Positions 21,547-29,825 of a DNA stretch of 64,000 nucleotides are shown here, one piece after another. The DNA is from Terriglobia bacterium (GTDB lineage: Bacteria; Acidobacteriota; Terriglobia; UBA7540): contig JASHON010000073.1 in the NCBI GenBank assembly GCA_030041095.1, positions 1 to 64,000 of the forward strand, read 5' to 3'. Under the pieces are notes generated by a model. That model worked only from the letters and a program-made list of their open reading frames with translations, did no database searches and was not told where the DNA came from. Both the position numbers and the translations under genes were made by a program. The stretch's first letter is position 1. Each line of letters begins with the position of its first letter.

Positions 21547-22233
21547 TTATCGAGCTCCGGGAGCAACCGTTTCGGTGAGTGTGCCGTCCGCCAATCGCAA
21601 CGCGTGGTCTGCCCGCCGGGCCAGCTCTGCGTTATGAGTCGCCAGGACTGAAGTCAAACCGTGGTCCCGGTGCAACTTCTGAAGCAAAGCCGCCACGCGT
21701 TCCGCTGACCGGGCATCAAGGCTCCCAGTGGGCTCGTCCGCAAGCAGAAGCAAGGGGCGGTTCATCAGAGCCCGGACCAGAGCCACTCGCTGCCGTTCTC
21801 CGCCCGAAAGTTCCCCTACTCGCCTTCCGGCAGCCTGTCCCAATCCGGCTTCATCGAGCAGCTCACGCGCCCGCGCTTGCACGTGATGAAAATCCATTCC
21901 GCCGATCAAGCCTGGCATCATCACGTTCTCCAGCGCGCTGAATTCGGAGAGCAGGTGATGCAATTGCCATACAAAACCGACCTTTCGGTTCCGATACTGC
22001 GCGCGTCGCTCGACATCGAATCCGCCAAGCCTTTCCCCGAAAAAGTATACCTCACCGCGCGTCGGAGTGTCCAGGGCAGCCAGCAGATGCAACAACGTCG
22101 TTTTGCCCGAACCTGACTCTCCGGTGAGCGCAACGAACTCGCCTTGGCGGATTTCCAGGTTCAAGTTCTCGAAGACCACGACCTCTTCGTTTCCAGAGCG
22201 GAAGATCCGGGTCAGATTTTCTGCGCGTAACAT
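21547..22233 (-). CDS. lolD: Lipoprotein-release ABC transporter ATPase LolD
   Basis: A 228-residue ABC ATPase with Walker A GESGSGKTT, signature LSGGERQR, Walker B LLLLADEPTG and an H-loop (VLATHN). It powers the LolCDE/MacB-type release of lipoproteins from the inner membrane, and its permease is encoded just upstream. I placed the start at the ATG reading MLRAENLTR, as in other LolD proteins. An in-frame ATG at 22371 overlaps the permease stop and would add 46 mostly hydrophilic residues; translational coupling there is possible. Confidence 0.88.
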   Translation of the reverse strand: MLRAENLTRIFRSGNEEVVVFENLNLEIRQGEFVALTGESGSGKTTLLHLLAALDTPTRGEVYFFGERLGGFDVERRAQYRNRKVGFVWQLHHLLSEFSALENVMMPGLIGGMDFHHVQARARELLDEAGLGQAAGRRVGELSGGERQRVALVRALMNRPLLLLADEPTGSLDARSAERVAALLQKLHRDHGLTSVLATHNAELARRADHALRLADGTLTETVAPGAR

Positions 22234-22363
22234 TGGAAACACTGTCGTCAGGTGTTCGTGCTCCGTGGCTTGGGCGCCTGACCGCCGAGAGGCGGATGTC
22301 CCAAGCTCATCCTCCGGCTCAGTTTGCGAACCACCCATCGCTGGTCGCTCACCACCGCGTTGC

Positions 22364-23593
22364 TCACTCATACCGCAGAATCTCGGCCGGCTGAAGCCGG
22401 GCCGCAGATAGCGAGGGATAAAGTGTCGCCAGGAAGCTCGCTCCCAGCGCCATCGCCGCAATCCATACACCATCCCACGGCCGGGAATGGAAAGGAACGT
22501 AGGAGAGCGCGTAAACCTGCGGGGGAAGATGAAACAGTTGAAAGCGATTGGCCATCCAGGCAGCCGAATAGCCGAATACCAGCCCCAACGCCGTCCCCGC
22601 TCCGCCAATGGACAAACCGTGCAAGGTGAAAATGGTCCAAATCTGCTTCGGCTTCGCGCCCATGGACATCAGGATCGCGACGTCGCCGTTCTTTTCCATG
22701 ACGAGCATGGCCAAAGTGATCAGAATATTCAGCGCGGCGACGAGCACGATCAGGCCAATCGTCAAGATCGTCACCAGTCGCTCCAGGTGAAGCGCGCTGA
22801 AGAGTGAGTGGTTTTGGTCCATCCACGTCGTTGTGTCAAATCCCTTGCCCGCGGCGTGACGGATGACGGCAGCCGCCGCGCGAGCCTGATTGACGTTGTC
22901 AATCCTGAACTCGATCACCGAAACCACGTCCGACAGGTCAAACAGGCGCTGCGCGGCCTGCAGGTTCGTAAAGGCCCAGCCCGAATCGAAATCGTAAAAG
23001 CCCGAATTGAAGATGCCTACCACGCGGAAATTGCTGTATTTAGGAACAATACCGAGGGGGGTCAAGGCGCCTTGCGGGCTGACGACCATCAGCTCAGTTC
23101 CGACAGACGCGCCGAGCTGGTCCGCAAGCTGGTCGCCGATGATGATGGGGTCTGCGTTGGTGAAGGTTTTCGTCAAGCCAGCCAACGAGCCTGACTTGAG
23201 CTTGCGTAAGACATCGCCCACCCGGATCTCGCGCTCCGGCTCGATCCCTTTGAGCACGACGCCTTCTGCGCGCTGCTGGTTGGCGATGAGAACCTGCTCG
23301 TAAAGCGCCGGCGCGGCCGCCGCCACGCCGGGCAGTTGCGCCAGCCGGTCCGCCAGCCGGTCGTAATGGCGAATGCTGTTACCCTCCGGCCGGATCAAGT
23401 TCACGTTCGCCATCGCGCCCAACAGCTTCTGCTCGAGATCGATTCGAAATCCGTTATTCACGGAAAGCGCGATCACGAGCGCCGCGACACCGGCCATCAC
23501 TCCGGCTACAGAAATGACCGTGATGATGGAGATTGCGGTCTGGCGCCGCTTGGCCTTCAAATACCGGAGGGCAACAAAGAGCGGAAAACGCAT
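22364..23593 (-). CDS. lolC: Lipoprotein-releasing ABC permease LolC/LolE
   Basis: A 409-residue MacB/FtsX-type permease: one N-terminal transmembrane helix (TAISIITVISVAGVMAGVAAL), a large periplasmic domain (about 45-260), then three transmembrane helices with VMEKNGDVAILMSMGA, the cytoplasmic coupling-helix region typical of LolC/E. One gene seems to serve for both LolC and LolE, as in many non-enterobacterial species. Together with LolD it extracts lipoproteins from the inner membrane for delivery to the outer membrane. Confidence 0.88.
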   Translation of the reverse strand: MRFPLFVALRYLKAKRRQTAISIITVISVAGVMAGVAALVIALSVNNGFRIDLEQKLLGAMANVNLIRPEGNSIRHYDRLADRLAQLPGVAAAAPALYEQVLIANQQRAEGVVLKGIEPEREIRVGDVLRKLKSGSLAGLTKTFTNADPIIIGDQLADQLGASVGTELMVVSPQGALTPLGIVPKYSNFRVVGIFNSGFYDFDSGWAFTNLQAAQRLFDLSDVVSVIEFRIDNVNQARAAAAVIRHAAGKGFDTTTWMDQNHSLFSALHLERLVTILTIGLIVLVAALNILITLAMLVMEKNGDVAILMSMGAKPKQIWTIFTLHGLSIGGAGTALGLVFGYSAAWMANRFQLFHLPPQVYALSYVPFHSRPWDGVWIAAMALGASFLATLYPSLSAARLQPAEILRYE

Positions 23594-23645
23594 AGTCCCA
23601 CACCATTATCGGTGAGACTTTTGCGCCCGCCAAGAAGATTTTCTC

Positions 23646-24830
23646 CTACCTTTTCACTTCCGTGGAGGACGCCGAAGCGTGGGACAGCAGGACGCGCACC
23701 GGTTCTTTCACGCCTAAACCGGGAGAGAAATTCATGATTCGTTCCATGAGCCCCGGCGTGACTTCCTGGCCTCGGGCAATGAGCAAGAGTCCGCGCAGCG
23801 TCTTCACGTCCTCAGCAAAGGCCATTCCCGGCCTCAGCTCGCGCAAGGTCACTTCCTGGATTTCGCCCTGATGGCCCGCTTCACCGTAAGCTTCCGCCAG
23901 CACCGTCAGCATGGCCGGATCATACCAACCCGCACGGTTTCTGAGGATTTCAAGGGCCTCAGCGCCGGGAACATTCTGCGTCTCGAGCAGGTCCAAATCG
24001 AAGATTAATTTGAGGGCGCGCGCTCCCCAGGGAAGCGCCTCGCCGTGCAGGTGGTCTTCCGGAGAGCCCGCGCCGTTGTATTGTTTGCTTTGGTAACGAA
24101 GGATGTTCAAGACCGGATCGAGCCGTGGAATGTGACTGAGGAGTTGTACGGTCACCTTCGGCACGCGATCAATCATTTCCTGCTCTTGCGCCGTGACCGG
24201 ATTGCCGTGATAGAGCTTGTCGAGGACCTCGGGAGGCAGGGTAACACAACCGATCTGGGAAAGCATCGCGGCCATTTCCACAGGCCAGCGTTCTTTGACG
24301 CCGCAGCGGGAGGCAAGCCTGCTGATCCGTTGGCGAGCGCGCGTCGCCCGGCCAAATGCCGCCGGGCTCACCAGAGCCAGCACTTCCGTCAGAGCTTGGA
24401 CACTGCCCTGGAGCGTTTGCTCGAGTAACACCTGCTCCGCGGTGATCAGGCGATGTTGCTCGACGGCGGTATCCAGCGCGCTTTTGAGGGTGGGGAGCGC
24501 GCAGGGCTTGCTGAGGAACCGAAAGATCGACCCTTCGTTCACCGCCTCGATCGCGTCGTCAAGGTCCGCACTTCCGGTAAAAAGAATGCGGACGGCGTCC
24601 GGCTGAATCTGCCGCGCGTGGCTCAGAAACGTGATCCCGTCCATGCCCGGCATCCTCAAGTCAGATACGATTGAAGCGAAGGCGGGCTGTTGACGAAGCA
24701 GCTTAATTGCCGCTTCGCCCCCGGTGGCCGTCACAAGACAAAAAGCCCGGCCCAGGCCGCGCACCAAGCCCTCCAGGAGATTCAGTTCATCATCCACAAG
24801 AAGAACCCGCGGCAAGTCAAGAGCCGGCAT
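23646..24830 (-). CDS. Response regulator with a degenerate HD-GYP output domain
   Basis: Residues about 8-125 are a receiver domain with VLLVDDE and the phosphorylation site in SDLRMPGMDG. The C-terminal ~270 residues align with HD-GYP phosphodiesterases of the RpfG type, but the catalytic residues are gone: the usual LLHDIGKIGIP reads MLSQIGCVTLP, the HH pair reads YQSKQ, and GTGYP reads GAGSP. It probably does not hydrolyse cyclic-di-GMP and may bind a ligand or partner instead. The ATG at 24830 overlaps the preceding response-regulator gene by 14 bases, so the two are co-translated. No histidine kinase is adjacent. Confidence 0.82.
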   Translation of the reverse strand: MPALDLPRVLLVDDELNLLEGLVRGLGRAFCLVTATGGEAAIKLLRQQPAFASIVSDLRMPGMDGITFLSHARQIQPDAVRILFTGSADLDDAIEAVNEGSIFRFLSKPCALPTLKSALDTAVEQHRLITAEQVLLEQTLQGSVQALTEVLALVSPAAFGRATRARQRISRLASRCGVKERWPVEMAAMLSQIGCVTLPPEVLDKLYHGNPVTAQEQEMIDRVPKVTVQLLSHIPRLDPVLNILRYQSKQYNGAGSPEDHLHGEALPWGARALKLIFDLDLLETQNVPGAEALEILRNRAGWYDPAMLTVLAEAYGEAGHQGEIQEVTLRELRPGMAFAEDVKTLRGLLLIARGQEVTPGLMERIMNFSPGLGVKEPVRVLLSHASASSTEVKR

Positions 24831-26043
24831 TTTGCACCCTCCCCAACTTGTCGCAAACTTCCTGCGCCTGCGTGCGCCACTCGGGAAGCTCATCTCTGAC
24901 TCCGAGCGAGTCCAGGTAAGCCGGATCCAGCGCGGGCTTAACCACCCTTTCTTCCGCCTCTGGCGCGCCGTGGCATTCGGCTGCCAGAATGTTGGCAATG
25001 TGGACGGCCGCGAGCGAATCGAAACCCTGCTGAGGAACGCGTGTCGGCTCGTGGTGATGCGCCACCGCCTCGACCACCGCCCACGGAAGCGCCCATAAGC
25101 CCAAGAGGTAGGCTCCGATCTCCGCGTGCGTTACTCCCATCAACTCCCGTTCCACGTCGAACAGTGGCTGCTGCCGTTCGCGGGCTGCGCCCAGAACTCG
25201 CGCTAAGTGGGCAGGCATCCGCGCCGCCAGAATGAGCTTTCCCACATCGTGCAACAATGCGGCCAGCACCGTCGTCTCCCGAAGATGCTTCGCGACGGGA
25301 AGCACGCCGGCAACTTGCGCCGTGAGAAAGGCGTGGTCCTGGAGTTGTTCCAGAGAAAACCCGCCCGCGACGTTCACCTGGCCGCACGCCCGGAAAACAC
25401 CGATCGACAGGACGAGGCCCTTCAGCACGTCGACGCCCAGGTAACTTACGGCGGTGCGGACGCTTGAGATTTCATGCGCAAGGCCAAAGAAGGCGGAATT
25501 GACAAGCTGAAGTACTTTGGTGGCGATTGCCACGTCCTGCTCGACGATTCCGGCGACGTCATTGAGCGAAACGTCTGGATCCGACAGCGATTTTGTCAGA
25601 GCCGCGCAAGAACGGGGCAGTGCCGGAAGTTCGTCGAGCGAGCCGACGGTTCGGGAGAGCGACTCGTCGTTGAGCACCTTCTTCAGCCCGAACGCGCGTT
25701 CGACGGCCACCTGGAGCGAGCCCGGGTCGCACGGCTTTGCCAGGAACTGGTGGGCCACGGGCACCGCACGGAAGGCTGCGTCAGCATCGGCATGGCCGGA
25801 TAAGATGATGCGAATGACGTGCGGGTAACGCTCGCGCACGCAGGCGAGGAGTGTGGCTCCATCCATCCCCGGCATGCGCATGTCCGAAACAATCACATCG
25901 AACGGCGTCACCTCCAAAATGGTGAGCGCCGCGTCTCCGCTCTGAGCAAACGCCATTTCCCACTCGCTCCGCCGGGCATGCAGCATCCGCTTGAGGCCCT
26001 GCAGCACGTTCTGCTCGTCGTCCACAAAGAGGATTCGAATCAT
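24817..26043 (-). CDS. Response regulator with HDOD output domain
   Basis: The receiver domain (residues 1-120) keeps LFVDDEQ, the phosphoacceptor in VSDMRMPGMDG and the conserved lysine in FLAKPCDP. The remaining ~270 residues form an HDOD domain, seen in LPALPRSCAAL, ATKVLQLVNSAFFG, SSVRTAVSYLG and the HD-like LLHDVGKL. HDOD proteins are signalling domains found in regulators of motility, stress or cyclic-dinucleotide pathways; most lack proven enzyme activity. AAGGA precedes the ATG. It is transcribed ahead of the degenerate HD-GYP regulator. Confidence 0.85.
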   Translation of the reverse strand: MIRILFVDDEQNVLQGLKRMLHARRSEWEMAFAQSGDAALTILEVTPFDVIVSDMRMPGMDGATLLACVRERYPHVIRIILSGHADADAAFRAVPVAHQFLAKPCDPGSLQVAVERAFGLKKVLNDESLSRTVGSLDELPALPRSCAALTKSLSDPDVSLNDVAGIVEQDVAIATKVLQLVNSAFFGLAHEISSVRTAVSYLGVDVLKGLVLSIGVFRACGQVNVAGGFSLEQLQDHAFLTAQVAGVLPVAKHLRETTVLAALLHDVGKLILAARMPAHLARVLGAARERQQPLFDVERELMGVTHAEIGAYLLGLWALPWAVVEAVAHHHEPTRVPQQGFDSLAAVHIANILAAECHGAPEAEERVVKPALDPAYLDSLGVRDELPEWRTQAQEVCDKLGRVQNAGS

Positions 26044-26176
26044 AGATCGTTCCTTGTTTCGTGAGTTCGCTCCGGCTGAAGCGGCAAACTAAATCCCTGC
26101 CCTCCTGGACTGACGTTAGCAGGAGGTATATGATGAAACAATAACATATATTGAAACTATTTTCAGAATGAGCATC

Positions 26177-26197
26177 GGTACCCGGGTACTGGTACTG
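26177..26197. promoter_or_regulatory. GGTAC palindrome cluster between divergent regulator genes
   Basis: A perfect 12-base palindrome, GTACCCGGGTAC (26178-26189), is followed at once by another TGGTACTGG, giving three closely spaced GTAC cores. It lies about 130 bases upstream of the HDOD-regulator start and 105 bases upstream of the XRE-family gene. Small XRE regulators often bind such symmetric sites beside their own gene, so this is a candidate operator; no binding evidence is visible. Confidence 0.4.
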
Positions 26198-26292
26198 GCG
26201 AACCATTTATTGTCAAGCTGATTAAGAAGAAACTCTCTTTTGAGAGCTCTCGCGGGCGCTCAACAACCTGGCCTAAAAAGGAGTGGTCAACG

Positions 26293-26670
26293 ATGATGAT
26301 CGGAGAACGTATTCGACAAATCAGGGAAGAAAAAGGGTTCTCGCAGGGAGACCTGGAAAAAGCCAGCGGCTTGCTCCGCTGCTACATTTCGCGGGTGGAG
26401 CACGGGCATACCGTGCCGTCGCTCGACACTCTTGAGCGCTTCGCAGCGGCCCTCGACGTGCCTCTCTACCGGCTGTTCTACGCCGGCGATCAGGCACCGT
26501 CGCTGCCCAACCTTAGCCGCAGGAAGACGCTGGAAGAGCTGGCGGAAGAGGGAGGCCAGAGCGGCTCAGAAGCCCGCTTCCTCCTGAAGCTGAGCACGCT
26601 GCTCGGCCGCATGGCCGAAGCGGATCGCAGTTTCCTCCTGGACTTCGCCAAGAAGCTGGCGACCCGATAG
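26293..26670 (+). CDS. XRE-family helix-turn-helix regulator
   Basis: A 125-residue protein with a Cro/C1-type HTH at residues 1-65 (IGERIRQIREEKGFSQGDLE, then YISRVEHG and PSLDTLERFAAAL). The C-terminal part (about 70-125) is helical and charged and probably dimerises. AAAGGAG lies nine or more bases before the ATG; two ATG codons in tandem make the exact start uncertain by one residue. It is divergent from the two response regulators and may act on the shared intergenic region. Confidence 0.85.
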   Translation: MMIGERIRQIREEKGFSQGDLEKASGLLRCYISRVEHGHTVPSLDTLERFAAALDVPLYRLFYAGDQAPSLPNLSRRKTLEELAEEGGQSGSEARFLLKLSTLLGRMAEADRSFLLDFAKKLATR

Positions 26671-26741
26671 CGCGAAGGCTTCGGGCGTCCGGCGATGCCG
26701 CATTCATCGACGCCTGCTGCGCTGGAGGCGCAGCGGGCGTC

Positions 26742-28223
26742 CTAAACTTGCTGACCTGATTTGAACGTGCTCCACGGGCCGGCGACCATATCGCGCAGGA
26801 GCGGCGACTGCCAGGCATACTCAGGATGAGCCTGTAGAAAGGGTTGCACCACAAAGTTATCCCCGCACGGATGCCCGCGGCGCGCGACAAAGCTCATCTC
26901 CGCCGTCATCCGGCTGTCCGTCACTTTTCCCTGAATGGATCCCACGGGGTCGTAAGGCCCGGCGTCAAAATCCTTTTCCGCATAAGGCGCCAGATCGCCG
27001 TGGCCGCACAAGGACCGCCAGCCGGGCTGGGTCTTCTTCACAAACGTGTCGTAGTGGTCGCTCAAGAATTGCCGGCCGTGCTCCACATCGATCTGGCCGT
27101 GGTATTCCCTCATAAGTTGATGCCAGCGGACCCGACGCGCATTGGGAGAAAGCGAGAGGTCGTGGATGTCAAACGTGGTGTCTTCAGCCATCACTTTCGG
27201 ATCCTGCGGCTCGTTGGAGCTTACAAAAAACCCGTTCCGAGTGCGCCAAACGCGATGCGCTTTCAAGCCCAGCTCGAATAAGGCGATCTCGCCCGTCTTC
27301 CGGTCTCCGAGCAGCCAGTCGTTCGCATACCCTCCGTTGTTCTCGTCGAGCATGATGCTAACGTATTCGTCGATCGACGTCGCATATTGCATGGCGCGGC
27401 GGGCGCGCGAGAACTCGGGCTTGCCATCCGGATTAAAGCCGTGAAACTGAGTGATCGTCGTTTCCGTGATCATCATCCCGGAACTATTGATGCCGAAATC
27501 ATCATCGCTCGTGATCACGCCCGGGTAACCATCCATGAGAATCCGGCAGCCCTTCTTCGGGGCGATGTCGAAAATAACGTTCCAACGCTCTCCGTGAAGG
27601 TAACTGGTCCAGGCGTTGTGGCCGATCACAATTTGATGGTCTTTCGTGGCGCTCCCTGTAGCTACAAAGGCGCTGCAGTGGCCGGGGCTCGTGATGGGCT
27701 GCGCTTCCGCAATCTTGTGCTGCTTGTCATGCCAAGGCACGTAATAGTCCGCAAGCTCTTCCATGGCGTTCAGCCAGATCAAGTCATCGAACGCCATGTG
27801 AACGCCGCGGCTTGCGAGCCCGGCGTGGATTCCCTCGATCTCTTCTTTGTATTCCGGATCCACCTTCGGCCAAATCACCTCTCGCGCAGCGCGCCGGAAG
27901 AAGGCCACGTCTTTTCCCGTTCCACGCAGGTTGGTCAGCTTCACGGCTTCGAAACCGTCCGCGATCTCCGGCGCCAGCCAATAGCCGTGCTGGAAGCCGA
28001 TCTCGGACGGCGTTCCTTCCAGATGAACGTACGTCCAGCGCGCCCTCGAAAACCGCAGAGAGCCTTTCAGCCGCGGATCGGCGGAGTTTGGCGCAACAGC
28101 GCGTCTACCCGAGGCAGCCCGGGAAGGCAGCGAACCGGCGCTTAGCTCCTCCTCCGCCACGCCCAACATCGCGGCGCCACCCGTCATCCGCAAAATCTTC
28201 GTTCCAAACTCGCGCCTGTTCAT
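26742..28223 (-). CDS. C45-type autoproteolytic acyltransferase/hydrolase-like protein, Tat-exported
   Basis: The N-terminus carries a twin-arginine-like signal (NRREFGTKILRM followed by an alanine/glycine-rich stretch). The body resembles peptidase C45 and phospholipase B-like Ntn-hydrolases: HLEGTPSEIGFQHGYW near residue 68, LIWLNAMEE, and a candidate nucleophile Cys in GHCSAFVATG, after which such proteins cut themselves. IVIGHNAWTS and a late SSNEPQDP also fit. The substrate is unknown; family members hydrolyse amide bonds in acyl-amino acids, penicillins or lipids. A GGAG site precedes the ATG at 28223. Confidence 0.7.
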   Translation of the reverse strand: MNRREFGTKILRMTGGAAMLGVAEEELSAGSLPSRAASGRRAVAPNSADPRLKGSLRFSRARWTYVHLEGTPSEIGFQHGYWLAPEIADGFEAVKLTNLRGTGKDVAFFRRAAREVIWPKVDPEYKEEIEGIHAGLASRGVHMAFDDLIWLNAMEELADYYVPWHDKQHKIAEAQPITSPGHCSAFVATGSATKDHQIVIGHNAWTSYLHGERWNVIFDIAPKKGCRILMDGYPGVITSDDDFGINSSGMMITETTITQFHGFNPDGKPEFSRARRAMQYATSIDEYVSIMLDENNGGYANDWLLGDRKTGEIALFELGLKAHRVWRTRNGFFVSSNEPQDPKVMAEDTTFDIHDLSLSPNARRVRWHQLMREYHGQIDVEHGRQFLSDHYDTFVKKTQPGWRSLCGHGDLAPYAEKDFDAGPYDPVGSIQGKVTDSRMTAEMSFVARRGHPCGDNFVVQPFLQAHPEYAWQSPLLRDMVAGPWSTFKSGQQV

Positions 28224-28251
28224 CCGTGTCTCCTTTCCCCCGCTCTCACAG

Positions 28252-29613
28252 CTATTGGCGCTCCTCGATGATCTCCGCAGCCGCCGTAAAGCCGCTTTTC
28301 ACGGCGCTCTCAATAGTAGCGGGCAATCCGGTTTGTGTCCAGTCTCCAGCAAGATAGAGCCCGCGGATTGGCGTCACGGCGGGCGGCCGGGCCGCAAGTA
28401 AATCGACTGCCGGTGAGAAAGTCGCCCAACGCTCCTTGATGAGCAGCGAATGGACGAGCCGGGCATTCCTTGCGGCCGGCAACAACTCCTGAAGCTCCTG
28501 GAGCGCCAATGCGGTCAATTCCGCGCTGTCCCTCTGAATATAATCGTGAGCGCCACTCAGCACCAGGCTGATGACGTGCTGAGGAATTCCGTGCAAACGC
28601 TCTTTGTTGAAGAGCCATTGGATGGTCGTGCCTCGCAATCCGGCAAAGTCAAGCTCCGTGACGCTACGATCAAACCAGAAATTGATGGAGATAATCGGCG
28701 ATGGCCTGAACCGGGCGAGTGCTGAAAAACACGGATGGCCTTGCATCACTTCTTCAGGAAGCAGCCGGATGAAGGCGAAGGGCGGCACGGCGCTGAGCAC
28801 GGTCCTCGATCGAATCACGGAGCCGTCTGAGAGCCGGACTCCCTCGCAGGCCATTTTCCCGCCCGGCGCGCCGGCCGCGAATAGAAGTTCCTTAACATCC
28901 CGCCCGACCTCGACCTTGCCGCCATGCTCCCGGATGAAAGCGGCCGCAGCTTCCGTGTAACATTCGCTCAATCCTGACGTCGCGAAGCCGATGCGCGAAT
29001 CTTGCGCGGATTGAAAGAGCGCCAGGCGCATCACAGGCTCAAACACTGCTGCAGCCGCAATCTGAGGGCTTTCGTTGAGCGCGGCAATGCAAAGCAAATC
29101 CCAGAAATTGCGCCTCAGCCGTTCCGACTGGCCCAGCCGCGCCAGCCACTCATCCACCGTCAATCCCGCGGTCGCTATCCCATTGCGCTTCGCATCCTGC
29201 GATCGCAACGCCCGTCCTGCTCGCACGATCTGCAGCTTCTCCGGCCACGCGAAAGCGTTGGAAGCGATCGCTCCTACGACCATGTGCCACGGCGCAGGAA
29301 GCGATGGCAGAGCCAGCGAAGTTCGCACTCCTCCTCGACCGAGGAATGCCACTTTCAACCGCTCCTGGAAGCGAACGCGATCGAGCGTCCCGATCGTCTT
29401 GAGGAAATCGAGCGCGTCATGATAGCAGCCCATGAAGACGTGCTGGCCGTTGTCGAGGACGGTGTCCGTGGGAGCGTGATGGAACGAGCGGGCTCGCCCG
29501 CCAAGGTAAGGTTTCTGCTCAACCAGGCGCACCTTGAGCCCGGCGCGAGCAAGCGCGACCCCAGCCGCGAGCCCTGCAAACCCTCCACCAACAATGAGAA
29601 CTTCGCCGGACAT
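28252..29613 (-). CDS. hpnE: Hydroxysqualene dehydroxylase HpnE
   Basis: A flavoprotein amine-oxidase fold protein with the FAD motif VLIVGGGFAGLAAGVALA at the N-terminus, GGRARSF, DNGQHVFMGCYHDAL and a C-terminal LYLAGDWTQTGLPATIESA. The DNGQH motif and overall order are those of HpnE. With HpnC and HpnD it makes squalene from farnesyl diphosphate for hopanoid synthesis. Those partner genes are not in the window. The ATG at 29613 puts the dinucleotide-binding motif at the very N-terminus, so I prefer it to the upstream in-frame start. Confidence 0.87.
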   Translation of the reverse strand: MSGEVLIVGGGFAGLAAGVALARAGLKVRLVEQKPYLGGRARSFHHAPTDTVLDNGQHVFMGCYHDALDFLKTIGTLDRVRFQERLKVAFLGRGGVRTSLALPSLPAPWHMVVGAIASNAFAWPEKLQIVRAGRALRSQDAKRNGIATAGLTVDEWLARLGQSERLRRNFWDLLCIAALNESPQIAAAAVFEPVMRLALFQSAQDSRIGFATSGLSECYTEAAAAFIREHGGKVEVGRDVKELLFAAGAPGGKMACEGVRLSDGSVIRSRTVLSAVPPFAFIRLLPEEVMQGHPCFSALARFRPSPIISINFWFDRSVTELDFAGLRGTTIQWLFNKERLHGIPQHVISLVLSGAHDYIQRDSAELTALALQELQELLPAARNARLVHSLLIKERWATFSPAVDLLAARPPAVTPIRGLYLAGDWTQTGLPATIESAVKSGFTAAAEIIEERQ

Positions 29614-29654
29614 TTTCGAAGAGCAGCCATCAGCTCTCAGCCATCGGGAAAGAC

Positions 29655-29791
29655 GCTGCCGTGCTCCGGGCAACTGCACGCTGATGGCTGATTGCTCTGA
29701 GCAGCTATCAGCTCTCAGCCATCAGCTCTCAGCAACCGGGAACGAGGCTGCCGTGCTCCGGGCAACTGCACGCTGATGGCTGATTGCTCTG
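29655..29791. repeat. 45-bp direct repeat pair
   Basis: The 45 bases at 29655-29699, beginning GCTGCCGTGCTCCGGGCAAC, recur without change at 29747-29791. The segment between them and the flank to the left contain shorter CAGCTCTCAGCCATC units. The copies are non-coding and lie between hpnE and the lipase-maturation-factor gene. They look like slipped or unequal duplication of a simple intergenic repeat. Confidence 0.7.
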
Positions 29792-29825
29792 CGGTCACTC
29801 ACCACGCGTCACACTTCATCTCCCT

